Below, one piece after another: positions 12,598-25,404 of a DNA stretch of 64,000 nucleotides. Each line of letters begins with the position of its first letter. Within the stretch, counting starts at the first letter, position 1. A program made the position numbers and the translations under genes. The DNA comes from Paragordius varius (taxonomy: Eukaryota; Nematomorpha): assembly GCA_964247055.1 (NCBI GenBank), contig OZ176053.1, positions 7,502,001-7,566,000 on the forward strand, given 5' to 3'. The notes under the pieces are model-generated. The model had not been told where the DNA came from. It was given only the letters and a program-made list of their open reading frames with translations, and ran no database searches.

Positions 12598-13676
12598 AGC
12601 TTTTGGTTTTGGCCGTTTCGTGTTATATAAGAAAGTTATTCACACTTTAGTGGTAAGTGCTCTATATGAGAAAATGGGGAAGTTTGCGCATATTTTTTTA
12701 ATTTTTTTTTAAAAGCTAGAGCCTTCATTTTAAAAAATATCACTAAAATAAATAACTACATATACTAAGCAAAACAATATTATCAAAAAATCTTAATTTT
12801 TAGATGTGGGCTCTTAAAGTCATAAGTATTCTTAAATGAGCTGGCCCTCTTAATATAAACGAATGCGGGGATTGCGAAAGTTTTAAATACATGTTGAATT
12901 TTGACACCTTCTAAAAATATTCTTTTGAAAAGGCATACATTTTTAAAAATAAATTTGTAGCAAAATTTTGTTGAAACACACGTAATCCTAGTTGAAGGTA
13001 AGATAGAAACGGTATAAAAAGGCTTTTAGATATTACAAAAACACTTTTTCTATCGAATTTATAATGCTGAACATTATCGCCTCAGAATTTTAAATTAAGG
13101 GTTTGCTCTTGAAGATTTTGTTGAACTTTTAAAAATACACAATATCGATTTAACCTAAATTTGGAAACGAACAAATTTTTTTCTCAAATCTGAGGTGATC
13201 GAAATATTCAGCATCATTGAATAATATAGAAAAAGTGTTTTATTATTTTTTACGGTTTAAACTGTTTCCACCCCGACTCAAAAAAGTAAGAATCACGTTT
13301 CAACAGAATTTTGCCCAAACTAAATTTTTGAAAAAATTATGCTTTTTTAAAAAATATTTTTAGTTGATGTCAAAATTAGCATATTTAATCGCGCAATTTC
13401 CGCATTTTTGTGTTTATTCTAAGAGGACCAGCTCATTTTAAAAGAGCAAAAAAATGACTTTCAGAACCCACATCTAAAAATTTAATTTTTTTGAAAGTAT
13501 TGTTTTGCTTTTTATATATAAATTATGCTATTTAGTGTTATTTTCGGAGTGAAGACTCTAGCTTTGAGCAAAAAAATATTATTTATAGATGTGGGCAAAT
13601 TTTGCCATTTTTTGATATAGAGCACTTAAAAGTGTTAACTTTTTTAAATGACGCGTAAGGGCCAAAAAAGCCCTAT
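12598..13676. mobile_element. Foldback element: ~490-bp inverted halves around a ~100-bp centre
   Basis: The left half (about 12598-13085) and right half (about 13190-13676) are reverse complements with moderate divergence. Matching landmarks are GTTATTCACACTTTAGTGGTAAGTGCTCTATAT versus its inverse near 13620-13650, the ATGTGGGCTCTTAAAG patch, and the GGTATAAAAAGG / AAACACTTTTTCTATCG patch near the centre. There is no open reading frame. A half copy, ending at the same outer position, lies at 51440-51871. This is a long-inverted-repeat (foldback or MITE-like) element. Terminal duplications could not be defined. Confidence 0.7.
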
Positions 13677-14335
13677 TATAATCATGATAAATTTTCCTAA
13701 AAATATATATGAATATAACAGAAATGCTTTAATGTATTAGACATTGTAAATTTCGTTACAAATATAAACTGGCCTAAATAAATTACAATAACACACCATC
13801 ATAATAGCATTACTTATGTAACTTGTTAGTTACTATCAACAAACCCAAACTACGAAGGCATGCTCTCTCCAACGCTCTAATTGGCACACCGAAGATTGTT
13901 CAAAGCCCCATTTCTTGTTCAAAGTACTTTCTCTATATCGAAAAGTTGCAAAATTTTTTAAAAGTAAATTATTTTTAAAAATGACATTTTTTCTTTTATT
14001 TAAATGTATTTGTCGAACACGCCGATCGGCTAATTATTCATTAACCCCCAAAACCATTGTTTATCACACACCTTAAGTTATGGCAGGCCGTGGCCATCGG
14101 ATCGCTTTGGAATCAACGATACTAATTCAAAGTTTTCATCGAATCCGTTTTATGATAATATTGATATCAGCTATTTTTGATAATTTCAAGAGAGTTTTTT
14201 TAAAACTGGTTAAATAATAATTCATTTTCCTCAATTAGAAGCTTACCTTTGTATTTACTAACAGAAATTATTAATATTTTAGGTGCTTTGTAAAATATGA
14301 TTTACAACTGATGAAGCGGGCGTTCAAATTTTTGA

Positions 14336-17300
14336 ATGGATAAAAGCGTGATACTTTTTGAAGAGAGGAATAGTACAGTTTTGATTAGTGACGATTCTTC
14401 CTCTTCTATTTCCGATGATCTTAATCCCAAAATTAATTTTAGATCTGATGAAAGTATTGGTAATACTATAAATCAGGTTATGATAAAGATAAACATGAGG
14501 AAATACAAAAAAATATTAATAAAATATCGGCTTTACTTGGTTCATCCTTAGTATCAATTTTACCAGATAAAAGGGTGAAGTTAGAGAAAAAATTGCAAGA
14601 ATTAAAAGATATGGATCATAGTTTGCGAAATATTAGATCCACAGTAAAATCCATATAATCCTTAGCATGATAAAAAGTTTATGGACCGTAAAAAGGTAAA
14701 TAGTTCGCAAATATACAAGCCCAAAAACTTTGTAACCTTGCAAAATTTAGGTGAACGCAGGGTGGAATTAGAAAATACCACAGATAAAGAAAAGAAAACT
14801 ATACATGGTCTATTCAAATGTTTAGAAACTCAACCTAATAAAAATAATGATAAATTTGATGACAAGTTGTACAGTCAATGTGAAAAATATTTTAAGTTTT
14901 CACTAAAAACACACCAGATTAGTGCTTTATCATGGATGCTTAACCGGGAACATCAATGTTTACAAGGAGATACATTTTCAGGAACAGGGGGCATATTGGC
15001 TGACGATATGGGTTTGGGGAAAACTTTGACTACGATAGCATTAATTGTGATGTCAAAACATCAAAATACACATAACAATAATGGTTAGTAAAAAATTTAA
15101 CTTTGTAGAAGATTTTGAATTATATGTACACACTTTGATAACGTATCTTTTATAAAATATACACTCTGTTGAACCAACGCACAGAGAACAAAAATAATAT
15201 AGTATAAATATTCGATAAAATAATCTAGCACTTCTATTTAGTTTTTTTATTTAGACAATATTTTAAATAGCAACCATAATTACTTACTTGACCGTGAATA
15301 ATAAATCTAAAAAACTAATTCATATAACTATTATATGTTATCTATCAAAGCAGTTAATATTTGAACATTCTTCAATATTAACGTATAAGCGCGAATACTT
15401 CACGCTTTGTCTTCCTAATTGAAGCTTGTAATAAACCTTTTTTCAAGGCCATGGATGATTCAAGCTAAGTCTTTCTATTTGTATCTTTTCATTCCATCTA
15501 TGCTGTCGTTATTTGCGGGTTTTTCCGTGTGATTTCTATAGGCTGATAATTAGCATTGGGTGATTAATGGTCGGCATTTTATATAACACATAATTTGGGT
15601 TTGCTTTTTTCTCTCGATGTATTATTTTCAATGGCGCGCATTTGGCGAGGTTTGTTTTGTTTTAAACGTATGTTTCGTTAGCTTACGTAAGTGATCTGAC
15701 TCCTGCTATGGATATCAAACAATTCAAAAACATTTATAAAATATTTTTTAATAATTTTCCACGCTTGGGTTTCTTATCACCATGGTTATGTAGCCATGAT
15801 ATGCCTCATAGGTAAGTATTATTTACATTTTCCATAAATCACATGCGTTTTTGATTATTTTTTCGTTGTAGCAATTTTAGTATATCAGTTATATCATTTT
15901 CTATTAAAAGCAAATCTTAAATGAACGCAGCATTTTTTTCATTAAACCCAATATTTTTTCATCCACATGCAGCATTTCAATCAAACGCAACATTTTTTTG
16001 ATTTACTTATTAAATGCTACATAAAGTTAACATTTAATTTAAAGCACATTTTAGGTGGTTTGAATGTTGAATTCGTAAAAAATAGAAAAATAGGAAACGC
16101 GTAAATTTTTTATAGAAATATAAAAGTATTTTGAAAGATTATAAGTACTAAAGGAAGAATTTTTAATTTGGCAGAAATAAATAAATATTTGTTTTAGAAT
16201 ATTACGATATCAATAACAAACTAATTGCACATATTTCACAATTTTTTACCAATATCTTTTGATAAATATTTTCGTTTTTATTTATCCTTATTCAAGTTCA
16301 CTTTTTTGAAATATTTTTTTAACACAATATGGTATTGATTTACATGCCAAATATTAATTAATAAACATAAGACTTCAAAAATGACAGAAAATGTATAATC
16401 TTTTTAATATATTTGATCATTAACTTTAAGATCATTATAAAACTTATGGAAAATGTTAGACAAACTTGAATTGTTTAGGGAGTAACCTGCAATGTTTAAA
16501 GAGCAACTTGATGTGCAAATAGTAGTATAAACTAATTTTTTATCAAAAATAATAGTTTTTAAATCATTATAAAATTCCTATATACAATCAGCAGATATTA
16601 AAAACCTAAGCATTTTCTATGGTTTACCCTTTTCATTAAATTTAAACGCTATAACTACCTAAATAGTCTCTTAAAATTTTTAAATAGTCTCTAAATAAAA
16701 AAATGTTCCGTTTGATAAAAAAAATGTTGTCTTAAAAGGGAAAAAATGTTGCGTTTGATAAAAAAATGTGCCTTAGAATAAAAATTGCTTTTGACCAAAA
16801 AAATATTTTGGAAGAAAAAAATGTTGTTTTTGATCATAAAAAAAGTTTTACCTTACACTAAAAAATGGTGTCTTTAATCATTTTTTTTAAATTGCCTTCA
16901 GAATATAAGTATTTTAGCGGTGTCTTCATATGAATTTTCGATTTTTTTGCGTAAATAGATTTCATTCAATGTAAAGCCTCCACATCAATAACGGCTAATT
17001 CTATACACGGGATTTCGGATAATCAGGGACCAACTTTAATTATCTGTCCTGCTTCCATAATCCATCAATGGGAAAATGAAATTAAAAAGTTTTGCGTTAA
17101 AAGACCCAAAGTGCTAGTTTATCATGGCTCTGATCGCACCCAAAGGGCCCATCATTTATCTAATCATGATATAGTTATATCAACCTATAATTTGGCAGGT
17201 ATTATTATTTTATATTATAATCTTTATAAAATTTACACTTGTAAAATTTAATATTTTCGAAATAGTTGTGCCCTGTCACATATCCTTATCACTAAAGACC

Positions 17301-20300
17301 AGATGCAAAAGATCGGTTAATTATCGTTTAAGTTTTTTTTTATTAAAATTTGTTTAAAATTGTTTCCTTTGTATTAATTAATCTGTCGCGATAATTTAAT
17401 AATCGCAAAATTCGCAAAGGCATAAACGGATATTTTTTATTTTTTAAGTATAATTTTGTATATCTTGACCCTTTCTCTCGATGGAAGTAAGTTTTGAAAC
17501 TGTTCCATAGGTTGTTTTGAATTCAAATAACGATTAAGTAATTATTTAAAAATTTATAAATTTCAACAAGGCTCTATTTAAAATACTTTCAATGATTTTT
17601 TTAAAATAACCGTTAGATTTATAACTGCAATATGTAACATCTAAATAATAAATAAAACCTATATAGCAATCGATGTATTAAATCCACAAAAAATTTACAT
17701 AATGCGATTTAAATATGTGAAAAATTGATCAAAATAAAAACTTGTATATTATACAACGATACAATTAAGAACCGTGAACCACGGTTTTCGTTGCTACTAA
17801 ATTGTAATTCTTCACAAAAATTATTCTGCTTTCCGATCCCTGATATAGTGATGAGTTATGATTGCAAATCCGAAGTAAAAACTACCTCAGAATTACTTGT
17901 AAAACTTCAAGGATTTATACGCTCTTTGGACCAACTACTGGCAGATTTTTAACTTTTTTTGCGACAAAAATGAGCTAAACATATTAGTTTGAAATTTTCG
18001 GCCATAAAATCTGTGAATCAATAAATGGTATTTGGGGCATATAAATGAATGAGAACAGTTTCATGTTTCTCATAAAAAAGGATGTGGGTTCTTTTCAAAT
18101 AGTATGTTTTTATGTGGTGCTAAATATTGTGGTTAATAAAAACGCTATTTTATCTGTCAAACATTGAAATTTTTATGGCCATTACTGAATTCATCTTCTA
18201 TAAAAAGATCTTTTAGGCCATTGTCCTATCGGCCGTTCCTATTTCTAAACGTGTTAACACAAAGAATAATTTAAGCTCTTCAAAAAATTAATTAAAACAA
18301 CCATTATTTGTTGGTTTTACAGGTTTCCTTAAAATTTTTTTAGATTTTACATTTTAAATTATCTAACAAATATAAACTTTTATGGAAAAATGCATCAGAC
18401 ATTTATTATACCCTGATCCAAAATGATAATTTATAATCATTACTAACAAAACCAGCGAATCCGTTTAGAAAAAACATAGTAAAAGCCTAATAATCTAATA
18501 CATTTTTATTATGTATTAATACTATAAAGCGTCATCTTTTATTAGGTTATTTTTTTAATATATTTACAAAAATTATGTAATGCTTACTTCAGTAATAAAC
18601 CTTTTCTTTTTTTTCAAATTTATTTTACTTCAATCTAATTTAAAAATATATGTTTGTTCAAATTATTGATATAAAAGATTTGGATATCAAGTAAAAACCA
18701 ATCATTTTATATGTATATGTTGTATCAAAATTAAAAATTAATTTAAAAATATATTTTTAGGACGTGAACAGATTTTTCAAGACGTAACTTGGCACCGAAT
18801 TATATTAGATGAAGGTCATTACATCAAAAACCCAAAATGTATAACAAGTCTTGCACTTTGTCGTTTACAAGCCAAATATCGTTGGATTTTGACTGGGACA
18901 CCCATACACAATGAACTCAAAGATTTATATTCACTCATAAAATTTTTGCGCGTAACTCCATTCGACAATGTACATGTGTGGAAAAGATTAATTGGAGACG
19001 CTATTAATTCAACGGCTAATAGTCCAAAGGAGGATAATGTGGTTGACAAAAGCCTTATTTCCTCGAACACAAACTCGCAAATCATGTATAATTTAAAGTA
19101 AGTCGATATATAAAAGTTTTTTTATAAATTTGCTGTTGTTTTTGTTTAGCATTAATAATTGAGGGTACACCATAATAAAATATCCAGTATTTTAGTTTTT
19201 TTTGATGATATTCTTTTATAGTAGGTTTAAGTTGTTTACTACAAATTTTTTATTTGCAAATATATTTGTTACGGATAATATATGTAAGTAGTTAATAAGT
19301 TTGTTTCTTTTACAGTTTAGTTTGATTTTGATTGGATGTTTGTTACAAATTTAAGGCGATGAATTTTGGAGAAATAATAATTATTAAACGTTCTTTTTAT
19401 ATGTGCTTAATTAACTTGATTATGTTCAATTTTAAGGAATAGAAATTTGGCCTGTCAAAAATCGCGCTTAGCATTGTTACTGCGAGTAGTTTGCATGCGT
19501 AGGACAAAACAAGAAACGGATCATTTAGGTCAATCTATTGTCCCATTGCCACCCAGGACATTTCAAACGCATAAACTGGTACTTAATGAAAATGAATTGG
19601 ATCTCTACACACGTATTCTTCGCAAATCTCAAATCTTTTTTAAACAACTCATGGCACAAAAAGAGGATAAAGCCATACCCTATTACCAAAGGTTTCGTAA
19701 TCAGACCAATGTTTTAGTCTATCTCCTGCGAATCCGCCAATGTTGTTGCCATCCAGTGCTGTTAAAACAATTCGTTCGAGTATGTAAAACAACAATTATA
19801 ATTAAATGTTGGGTTTGACCTGAGGTGTGACTGCATTTGTAAAATGTTAGCGCTCAATAAAATATCCATTCACAGATGATGTTTATTATGTGTAAAATAA
19901 AATTAAATGTAAAAATGTGATTTTTAATTTTTATTGAATTTGCTTATGTCAGGTATTTGTTTTTAACAAACCCAATTTAAACGTTTAATTTAATTTTGTT
20001 TGGTTAATACGATGACTGCCCATACCATGAATGACTGTATTAATACCGGCTAAAAACCAACCTTAATTACAACTTATTTTTATAAATTTTAATGACTAAT
20101 ATGTGAAATAAAATTTAGTATATAGATATGAAAATATATCTATAACAAAGCAACAAATTATCTAAACAATTTTATAGCACTTGAGAAAATTAATATTTTA
20201 TAAATTTCATTTTTAAAAATTTATTCCCAATACAATATTGTTGTTAATTCAATCTTTATTAGTAACGCATATCACATGTTGCCCAATTTGGATACATTTG

Positions 20301-21596
20301 TTTCGTAATATTTATTCCATATTTTTATTTAGATTAACTTAACCGGCGATTGTGAGGAAGATAGTAAATACCCTAAATCGATTAATGAAGGTAAAAAATC
20401 TGGCCCAGAAGTTGACGATTTGGAAAAAAGTTTTGCAAATTTGTCGTTTGAAAAATTTTCTCCTGCCAAAGTATTATATATTATTTATCTGAATATTTCT
20501 GTATATAATATACTTGCTACAAAATACGACAAAAAATTTTACGATTTAACAACAATATGCCATAAATATTACAAAGGTTAACTGCTTAATTATGCATCTA
20601 TTGCGTGCAATAGAATTTTATCATATCGAAATCAAACATTCCCAAAATAAAATCATATTTACTATTTATATCTAATTAATCGGAATGATTTAATTATTTG
20701 TAAATAAAATAATTTTTAGCGTAAAAAATATATATATTTTATAGGCGGGCAGTCGACACAATGGGTCATTTCTAAACGAGGAAGATATGAAAATGTTGGA
20801 AAAACAATTCGAGAGCCTATGTAAACAATCATATATTAGCACTAAAATCAAATGCCTGTTAAAATTGCTCAATGAAATATTTTACCCGTCAAATGCCAAT
20901 CCAAATGATGATGATTCTGTTATATCAGACGATGAAAATGGTTCGAAACAAGAAAAATCGCACACAAATGTAATACAATTTAAAACTCCTCATCAACAAC
21001 AAATTATGAAACCCAAATGTGTCATTGTATCACAATGGACCAGTTTTTTGAACGTTTTGAAAGTTCATTTAGCCCGGAATGGATTTTCCCATTATCAAAC
21101 GATTGATGGAAGTACCAAACCCATAAATCGTACCTTGATATCACGAGATTTTAATGAAAACGCTTCAGGAGCACCAATTTTACTCCTGTCCCTCCAAGCT
21201 GGTGGGGTCGGTCTCAATTTGGTGGGGGCCAATCACATGATTTTCCTGGATTCTCATTGGAATCCAGCGCTCGAAGCGCAAGCCAGTGACCGTATATACC
21301 GGATTGGACAAACTCGCCCCGTTACTATACATAGGCTTTTGTGTAAACAAACGGTTGAAGAAAAAATTGTAGCGTTACAAACGGCTAAACAGCAATTGGC
21401 CCAAAGTGCACTAATTAATTCCTCTAAAAGTAAGGATTTAAACCTTAAATCATCACACCAACAGGCTAACGAGAATTATGATGTTAAAAAGTTTTCCAAC
21501 CATGGACAAATATCAAACAATCCAAATAAGCAACATCGTTTAGGTTTGGATGATATAAAATTACTTTTATTCAATAATAATGATGATGATAGTTAA
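14336..21596 (+). CDS. TTF2: Transcription termination factor 2 / lodestar-type SNF2 ATPase
   Basis: TTF2 is a double-stranded-DNA-dependent ATPase that strips RNA polymerase II from DNA, notably at mitosis. Exons by splice phase: 14336-14453 (or -14459), 14477-14643, 14666-15083, 16977-17198, 18761-19097, 19437-19779, 20333-20470, 20745-21596; about 864 aa. SNF2 motifs in order: I DDMGLGKT (~207), Ia [17 protein letters not shown] (~325), [40 protein letters not shown]. The DEGH box and the [11 protein letters not shown] segment fit the lodestar/TTF2 branch. The N-terminus is shorter than in known homologues and I see no GRF zinc finger, so upstream exons may be missing. Intron 2 is only 22 nt; intron 1, needed to bypass a frame change, would be 17 or 23 nt. 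The large introns 3 and 4 hold repeats and an unrecognised 75-codon open frame (17725-17952). AATAAA lies at about 21746. Confidence 0.92.
15895..16870. repeat. Element in TTF2 intron 3 bounded by inverted AACGCAACATTTTT motif clusters
   Basis: On the left (15905-16010) several copies of a motif near AACGCAACATTTTTTTGAT run in one direction. On the right (16700-16860) at least five copies of its inverse (AAAATGTTGCGTTTGAT) run in the other. The same motifs are found in inverted pairs at 2006-2167. The roughly 0.7 kb between them is AT-rich and non-coding. Boundaries are approximate. Confidence 0.5.
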
Positions 21597-22672
21597 GTAA
21601 CCGCTGTGTTTAATGTTAAAAAATCACAATTGTATCATCATGCCTTGATTGTTGTTAATTCATCTATGAATGCTTTGCAACAGGACATACATTCTTGAAA
21701 GACCTCTTCAAAACTATCCATTCCATCCTAAGTTATTATAATTGAAATAAACGTAATAAGGATCTCGTATTGGCTTTCCGGGATGTGTTAGATTCCATTT
21801 TCCAAATCTTTCAAGTTTTGCATGGCTATTTTTTGGCTGGATATCATTTAGATCTCTATATATAAATTATAATATTTCAAAAAAAAATTTAACGATGACC
21901 AACAAGAGTTCGCAATATCAATATACAAACTTTTAAATTAGCAATTGATTCACAAAAATAATTAATTTTAAACAACTTTGTACATTAAACAAAAATCTCT
22001 TATTTCATAAATTTTAAAATGACTGTCTAAAAACTTTGGATTTGTATACTGAAAACAAATCATATTGATTTACTATAAAATTATGGAAATAAATTATATA
22101 ATATTCGTATATTAATTTTAAATTATAATTTAATAAATATTTATTTAACTAGATAAGAATAGAAGACATTTAATCAATTAGAATTTGGATTAAACGTGAG
22201 AACAAATCATATTGATTTACTATAAAATTATAAAATATATAAATATTCGTATATTAATTTTAAATTATAATTTAATAAATATTTTAATCAGATAAGAATA
22301 AAAGACATTTAATCAATTAGAATGAATAAATTTCCAAAATCATTGAAATTAATCTTAACTGGAAAAATCAGCGGTAAATTGAATAAAATATTAATATCGC
22401 AAAATATTTAATACCGTTTTAATTTGTAAACAACAGATTCTGAGTAGGATTAATAAACTTTTTGCTCGTTAGAATTAATTATTTTTATTCATATAAACTA
22501 AAAAGTCATAGGATTGATAATGTATCGTAAGGAGCGCTTTGGCGCTTATAATTTTTTAACCATTTATTTCAGAATGACAATCAATAAATTAATGATGGAT
22601 GCTATGTTTTATATAAAAATGATCGGCATATGAACCAATTCTGAGAATGTGTTAGTCCATAAACATTTATAT
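21597..22672. other. Intergenic region downstream of TTF2
   Basis: Contains the TTF2 3' UTR with a polyadenylation signal at about 21746, then AT-rich sequence with a local tandem duplication (22051-22323). No gene seen. Confidence 0.4.
22051..22323. repeat. Two-copy tandem duplication, unit ~140-148 bp
   Basis: The segment from ACAAATCATATTGATTTACT to GACATTTAATCAATTAGAAT is present at about 22054-22185 and again at about 22202-22322. The copies differ by small indels and a few substitutions. AT-rich and non-coding. Confidence 0.75.
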
Positions 22673-25404
22673 CAGGGGTGGCCACACTTTTTTTGTCGCG
22701 AGCTTTTTTTTTGGCTTTTTTGTTAAAAAAAGAGTTCGCGGTCACCCAGAAATATTTATCAAAAAAACTCAATCAACACTTTAAATGATGTATATACCTG
22801 CTTTACAGATTAGAGTGACTTGTTTAAACCATTTTAAAATTGTAATTTTTTTATCTATCAACCAAATACAAAAATAATTTTAATTAAAAGACAACGGGTT
22901 ATTAACTACCTTAATTTTTTAACCAACATAAAACACTTCAAAATATTTATTTATTAAATTTCTATTATATGAAATTTTACAATATAAAAATTTAAACAAT
23001 GCATTTGAAATTACAGGGGAGAATACATTATGATACAAAAAATAAAAGAAATAAAAAATAGCATTCCAATTTAGAAACATAATTTGAACATAAATAAGAG
23101 TACATTGAAATTGTATCAGTTTTAATTCTATCCCCATATTTTTTAGTAAATCGGCTTTTTCCTAAGCGAAAATACAACTCGATAAACATCCATATTTAAT
23201 AAAGAAAAAAATATTTAAAACGCCCGACTGCGAAAAAATTCAGAAAGTTTATCTAAATTAGTTCAAATGAAGTCAAAGCAATTCTCAAACATGATTCTAA
23301 ATGTTTATTAGTTAATTGTGACCTCTGTTTAGCTTTGCTAGCATTCATATTTGAAAAGGCCGATTCACATAAATATGTGGATCCAAAAAAAGAATTAAAT
23401 AATGCAGCGGTTTTCCAAATATGGGGGTATTTATCTTTATTTATAAATTTATATATATCTGATCCTAATGATTTTAGATGGATATCGCATTTAACATTTA
23501 TTAATTCCTCTTCCAACTCTGCTAAATTTGGTACACCAGGAAAGTGGCTGAGTTTTTGAGCAATATATTCAACATTATTATTATTAAATGGGCATGATAA
23601 AAAAATAGCGATGTCTTCAAGTTTATTTATAGATAAAAATCGTTTTTCAAAATCATTAATAAGCAGACCAATATCATCTGCATATTTTTCAAAAGAGAGA
23701 TTCTCTATTTTTTCAGACACCGCTGCCAGATTAAAAAAATGTTTTAAATCTCGGTTTTTAAATTGTGTTTCTACTACTGTTAGTGTTTCCTTAAAAGATT
23801 TTAAAGCACCCATCATATCCATTATTGTTTTATCTTTTCCTTGTAATTGGATGTTTAATTTATGCAATTTTTCCGTGATATCGCATAAAAATGCAAGATC
23901 AAGCAGCCAATCTTGATCTTTCAATTCAGGGTATGAAAATTTAGAATTCTCTAAAAAAATTTCTATTTGTGGTAAAAGTTGCCTAAATCTAATTAAAAAT
24001 GCGGCACGACTCAACCACCTTACATCAGTATGTAATAAAAGTTCTCCATATTCCACGCCGCACTCATTTAACGAAATTCGAAATTGGCGGCGGGACAAGC
24101 TTTTTGTTCGAATTGCGTTAACAATTTTAAAACAGGGGTTCATTACATGATGATATTTTAAAACTTTTGAACATAAAACTTGATTATGGATTATACAATG
24201 GTAATCAATGAACTTGGGAAATGCACTGTGATTTTTACATAAAGCGATAAAGCCGTTGTTAACGCCAATCATAGCTGGAGCTCCATCAGTAGTTATAGAT
24301 GCGAGTTTTACGATGGGAAGTTTCGTATCTGTGATAAATTTATAAAAAGAATCAAAAATATCCTGCCCTCTGGTTCGTTCGTGGAGAGGTATTATAGTTA
24401 ATAATTCCTTCTCTGCAGATACACTAAATATCATACGAATAAAAATGCATAATTGGGCGATTCCAACATAATCGGTGGACTCATCGAGTTTCAAGGAAAA
24501 AAAATACAGTTATTAATATTTTCATGTAAAATTTCATCAAGATTATTACTAATATCTTCAGCCCTGCGCATAACGGTATTTCTCGATAAGCTTATGCTTT
24601 TAATAGCTGTCATAATATTATTTTTGTTATCAAAATTTTCAAATAAAATATCACAAGCGCTAATAAAGGCTTCTTTAAATATTTCACCATCTTGGAATGG
24701 CTTATTGTTCTGAATGAGTATTTCCGCTACCTTGAATGAAGCAATCGTAGCATTTTTATAGTCTTTGTTGTATTTAAGTATGCTATTTTGTGAGGCGGAT
24801 AATTGTTCTTTTAATTCCTTTACTTTAATGTTGCGTTCTTGAGTTTGTAAGGGGTAGTTTTTGGAGTAATGTGGATGCAGAGATCTATAATGTCTTTCAA
24901 TATTTAACTTTTTGGGCAAAGCAACAGTACTATTGCATATTAGACAGGTGCATGTTTCATTTATCATAATAAAAAAGTATTCATGCTCCCAATCTTTCTT
25001 GTATCTGTACAACTTTTTTTGGCTCATTCTAAAATATAAGTTTTAAAAACCTACTTTTGGTGTATCAAATCAAATCTAACTTCAAGATTATGCTTCTGAT
25101 TTATGAATAAGCTTTGCTCAAAGTTTTGTATTCAAGGGAAATGACTGATTTTAAGTTTTAATGCAAATGCTCCAAAACATATGAATTATAATTAATAAAA
25201 TAATTTTTTTACACCCTTTTCTTAGACGTTTTTTTTTTAATTTAAACCGTATTTTTTTGTATTTTAAATTTAAATTCGCTCAGAAGTAGCCAACTATCCG
25301 AAAAAAATCAATAAAATTTTTTTAAAAAAAATATTTTCAGGCGGTCACTTTTTGAGTTGTCGCGGTCACGAAAGTGACCGCGGTCACCTCGTTGGCCACC
25401 CCTG
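22673..25404 (-). mobile_element. hAT transposon, 2732 bp, near-complete, with perfect 8-bp target duplication
   Basis: The terminal inverted repeats are CAGGGGTGGCCA at 22673 and its inverse at 25404. Both are flanked by ATTTATAT (22665-22672 and 25405-25412), a perfect 8-bp duplication. Subterminal CGCGGTCAC/GTGACCGCG motifs occur near both ends, as is common for hAT transposase binding. The interior is almost filled by a transposase gene on the minus strand. Perfect duplication and long open frames point to a recent insertion. Confidence 0.95.
23253..25027 (-). CDS. hAT transposase (ZBED5/GTF2IRD2-like family), one apparent frame slip
   Basis: Two open frames, 24491-25027 (178 aa) and 23253-24494 (413 aa), are consecutive parts of one transposase of about 590 aa. 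The first holds a BED-like zinc finger (C-x2-C in CTCLICNS and H-x4-H in RHYRSLH). The second starts at KLDESTDYVG, containing the first catalytic Asp, followed by TTDGAPAMIG with the second. It ends with the hAT dimerisation region (FNSFFGSTYLCESAFSNMNA). The two frames are offset by one base at a run of eight T (coding strand) just before KLDEST, so a one-base loss in that homopolymer or a sequencing error is enough to explain it. The family matches proteins annotated as ZBED5-like or GTF2IRD2-like in animals. Either just inactivated or still intact in the organism. Confidence 0.88.

Noticed and set aside
8128-14335. CRISPR arrays, tRNA or rRNA genes in the repeat-rich gap
   Set aside because: The repeats are transposon-derived or minisatellite-like; no tRNA-like A/B boxes with a cloverleaf and no rRNA sequence were seen here or elsewhere in the window.
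17725-17952. 75-codon open frame in TTF2 intron 4
   Set aside because: Somewhat gene-like composition ([20 protein letters not shown]) but no family recognised, no in-phase splice join to TTF2 exons, and removal is needed to keep the helicase domain continuous.
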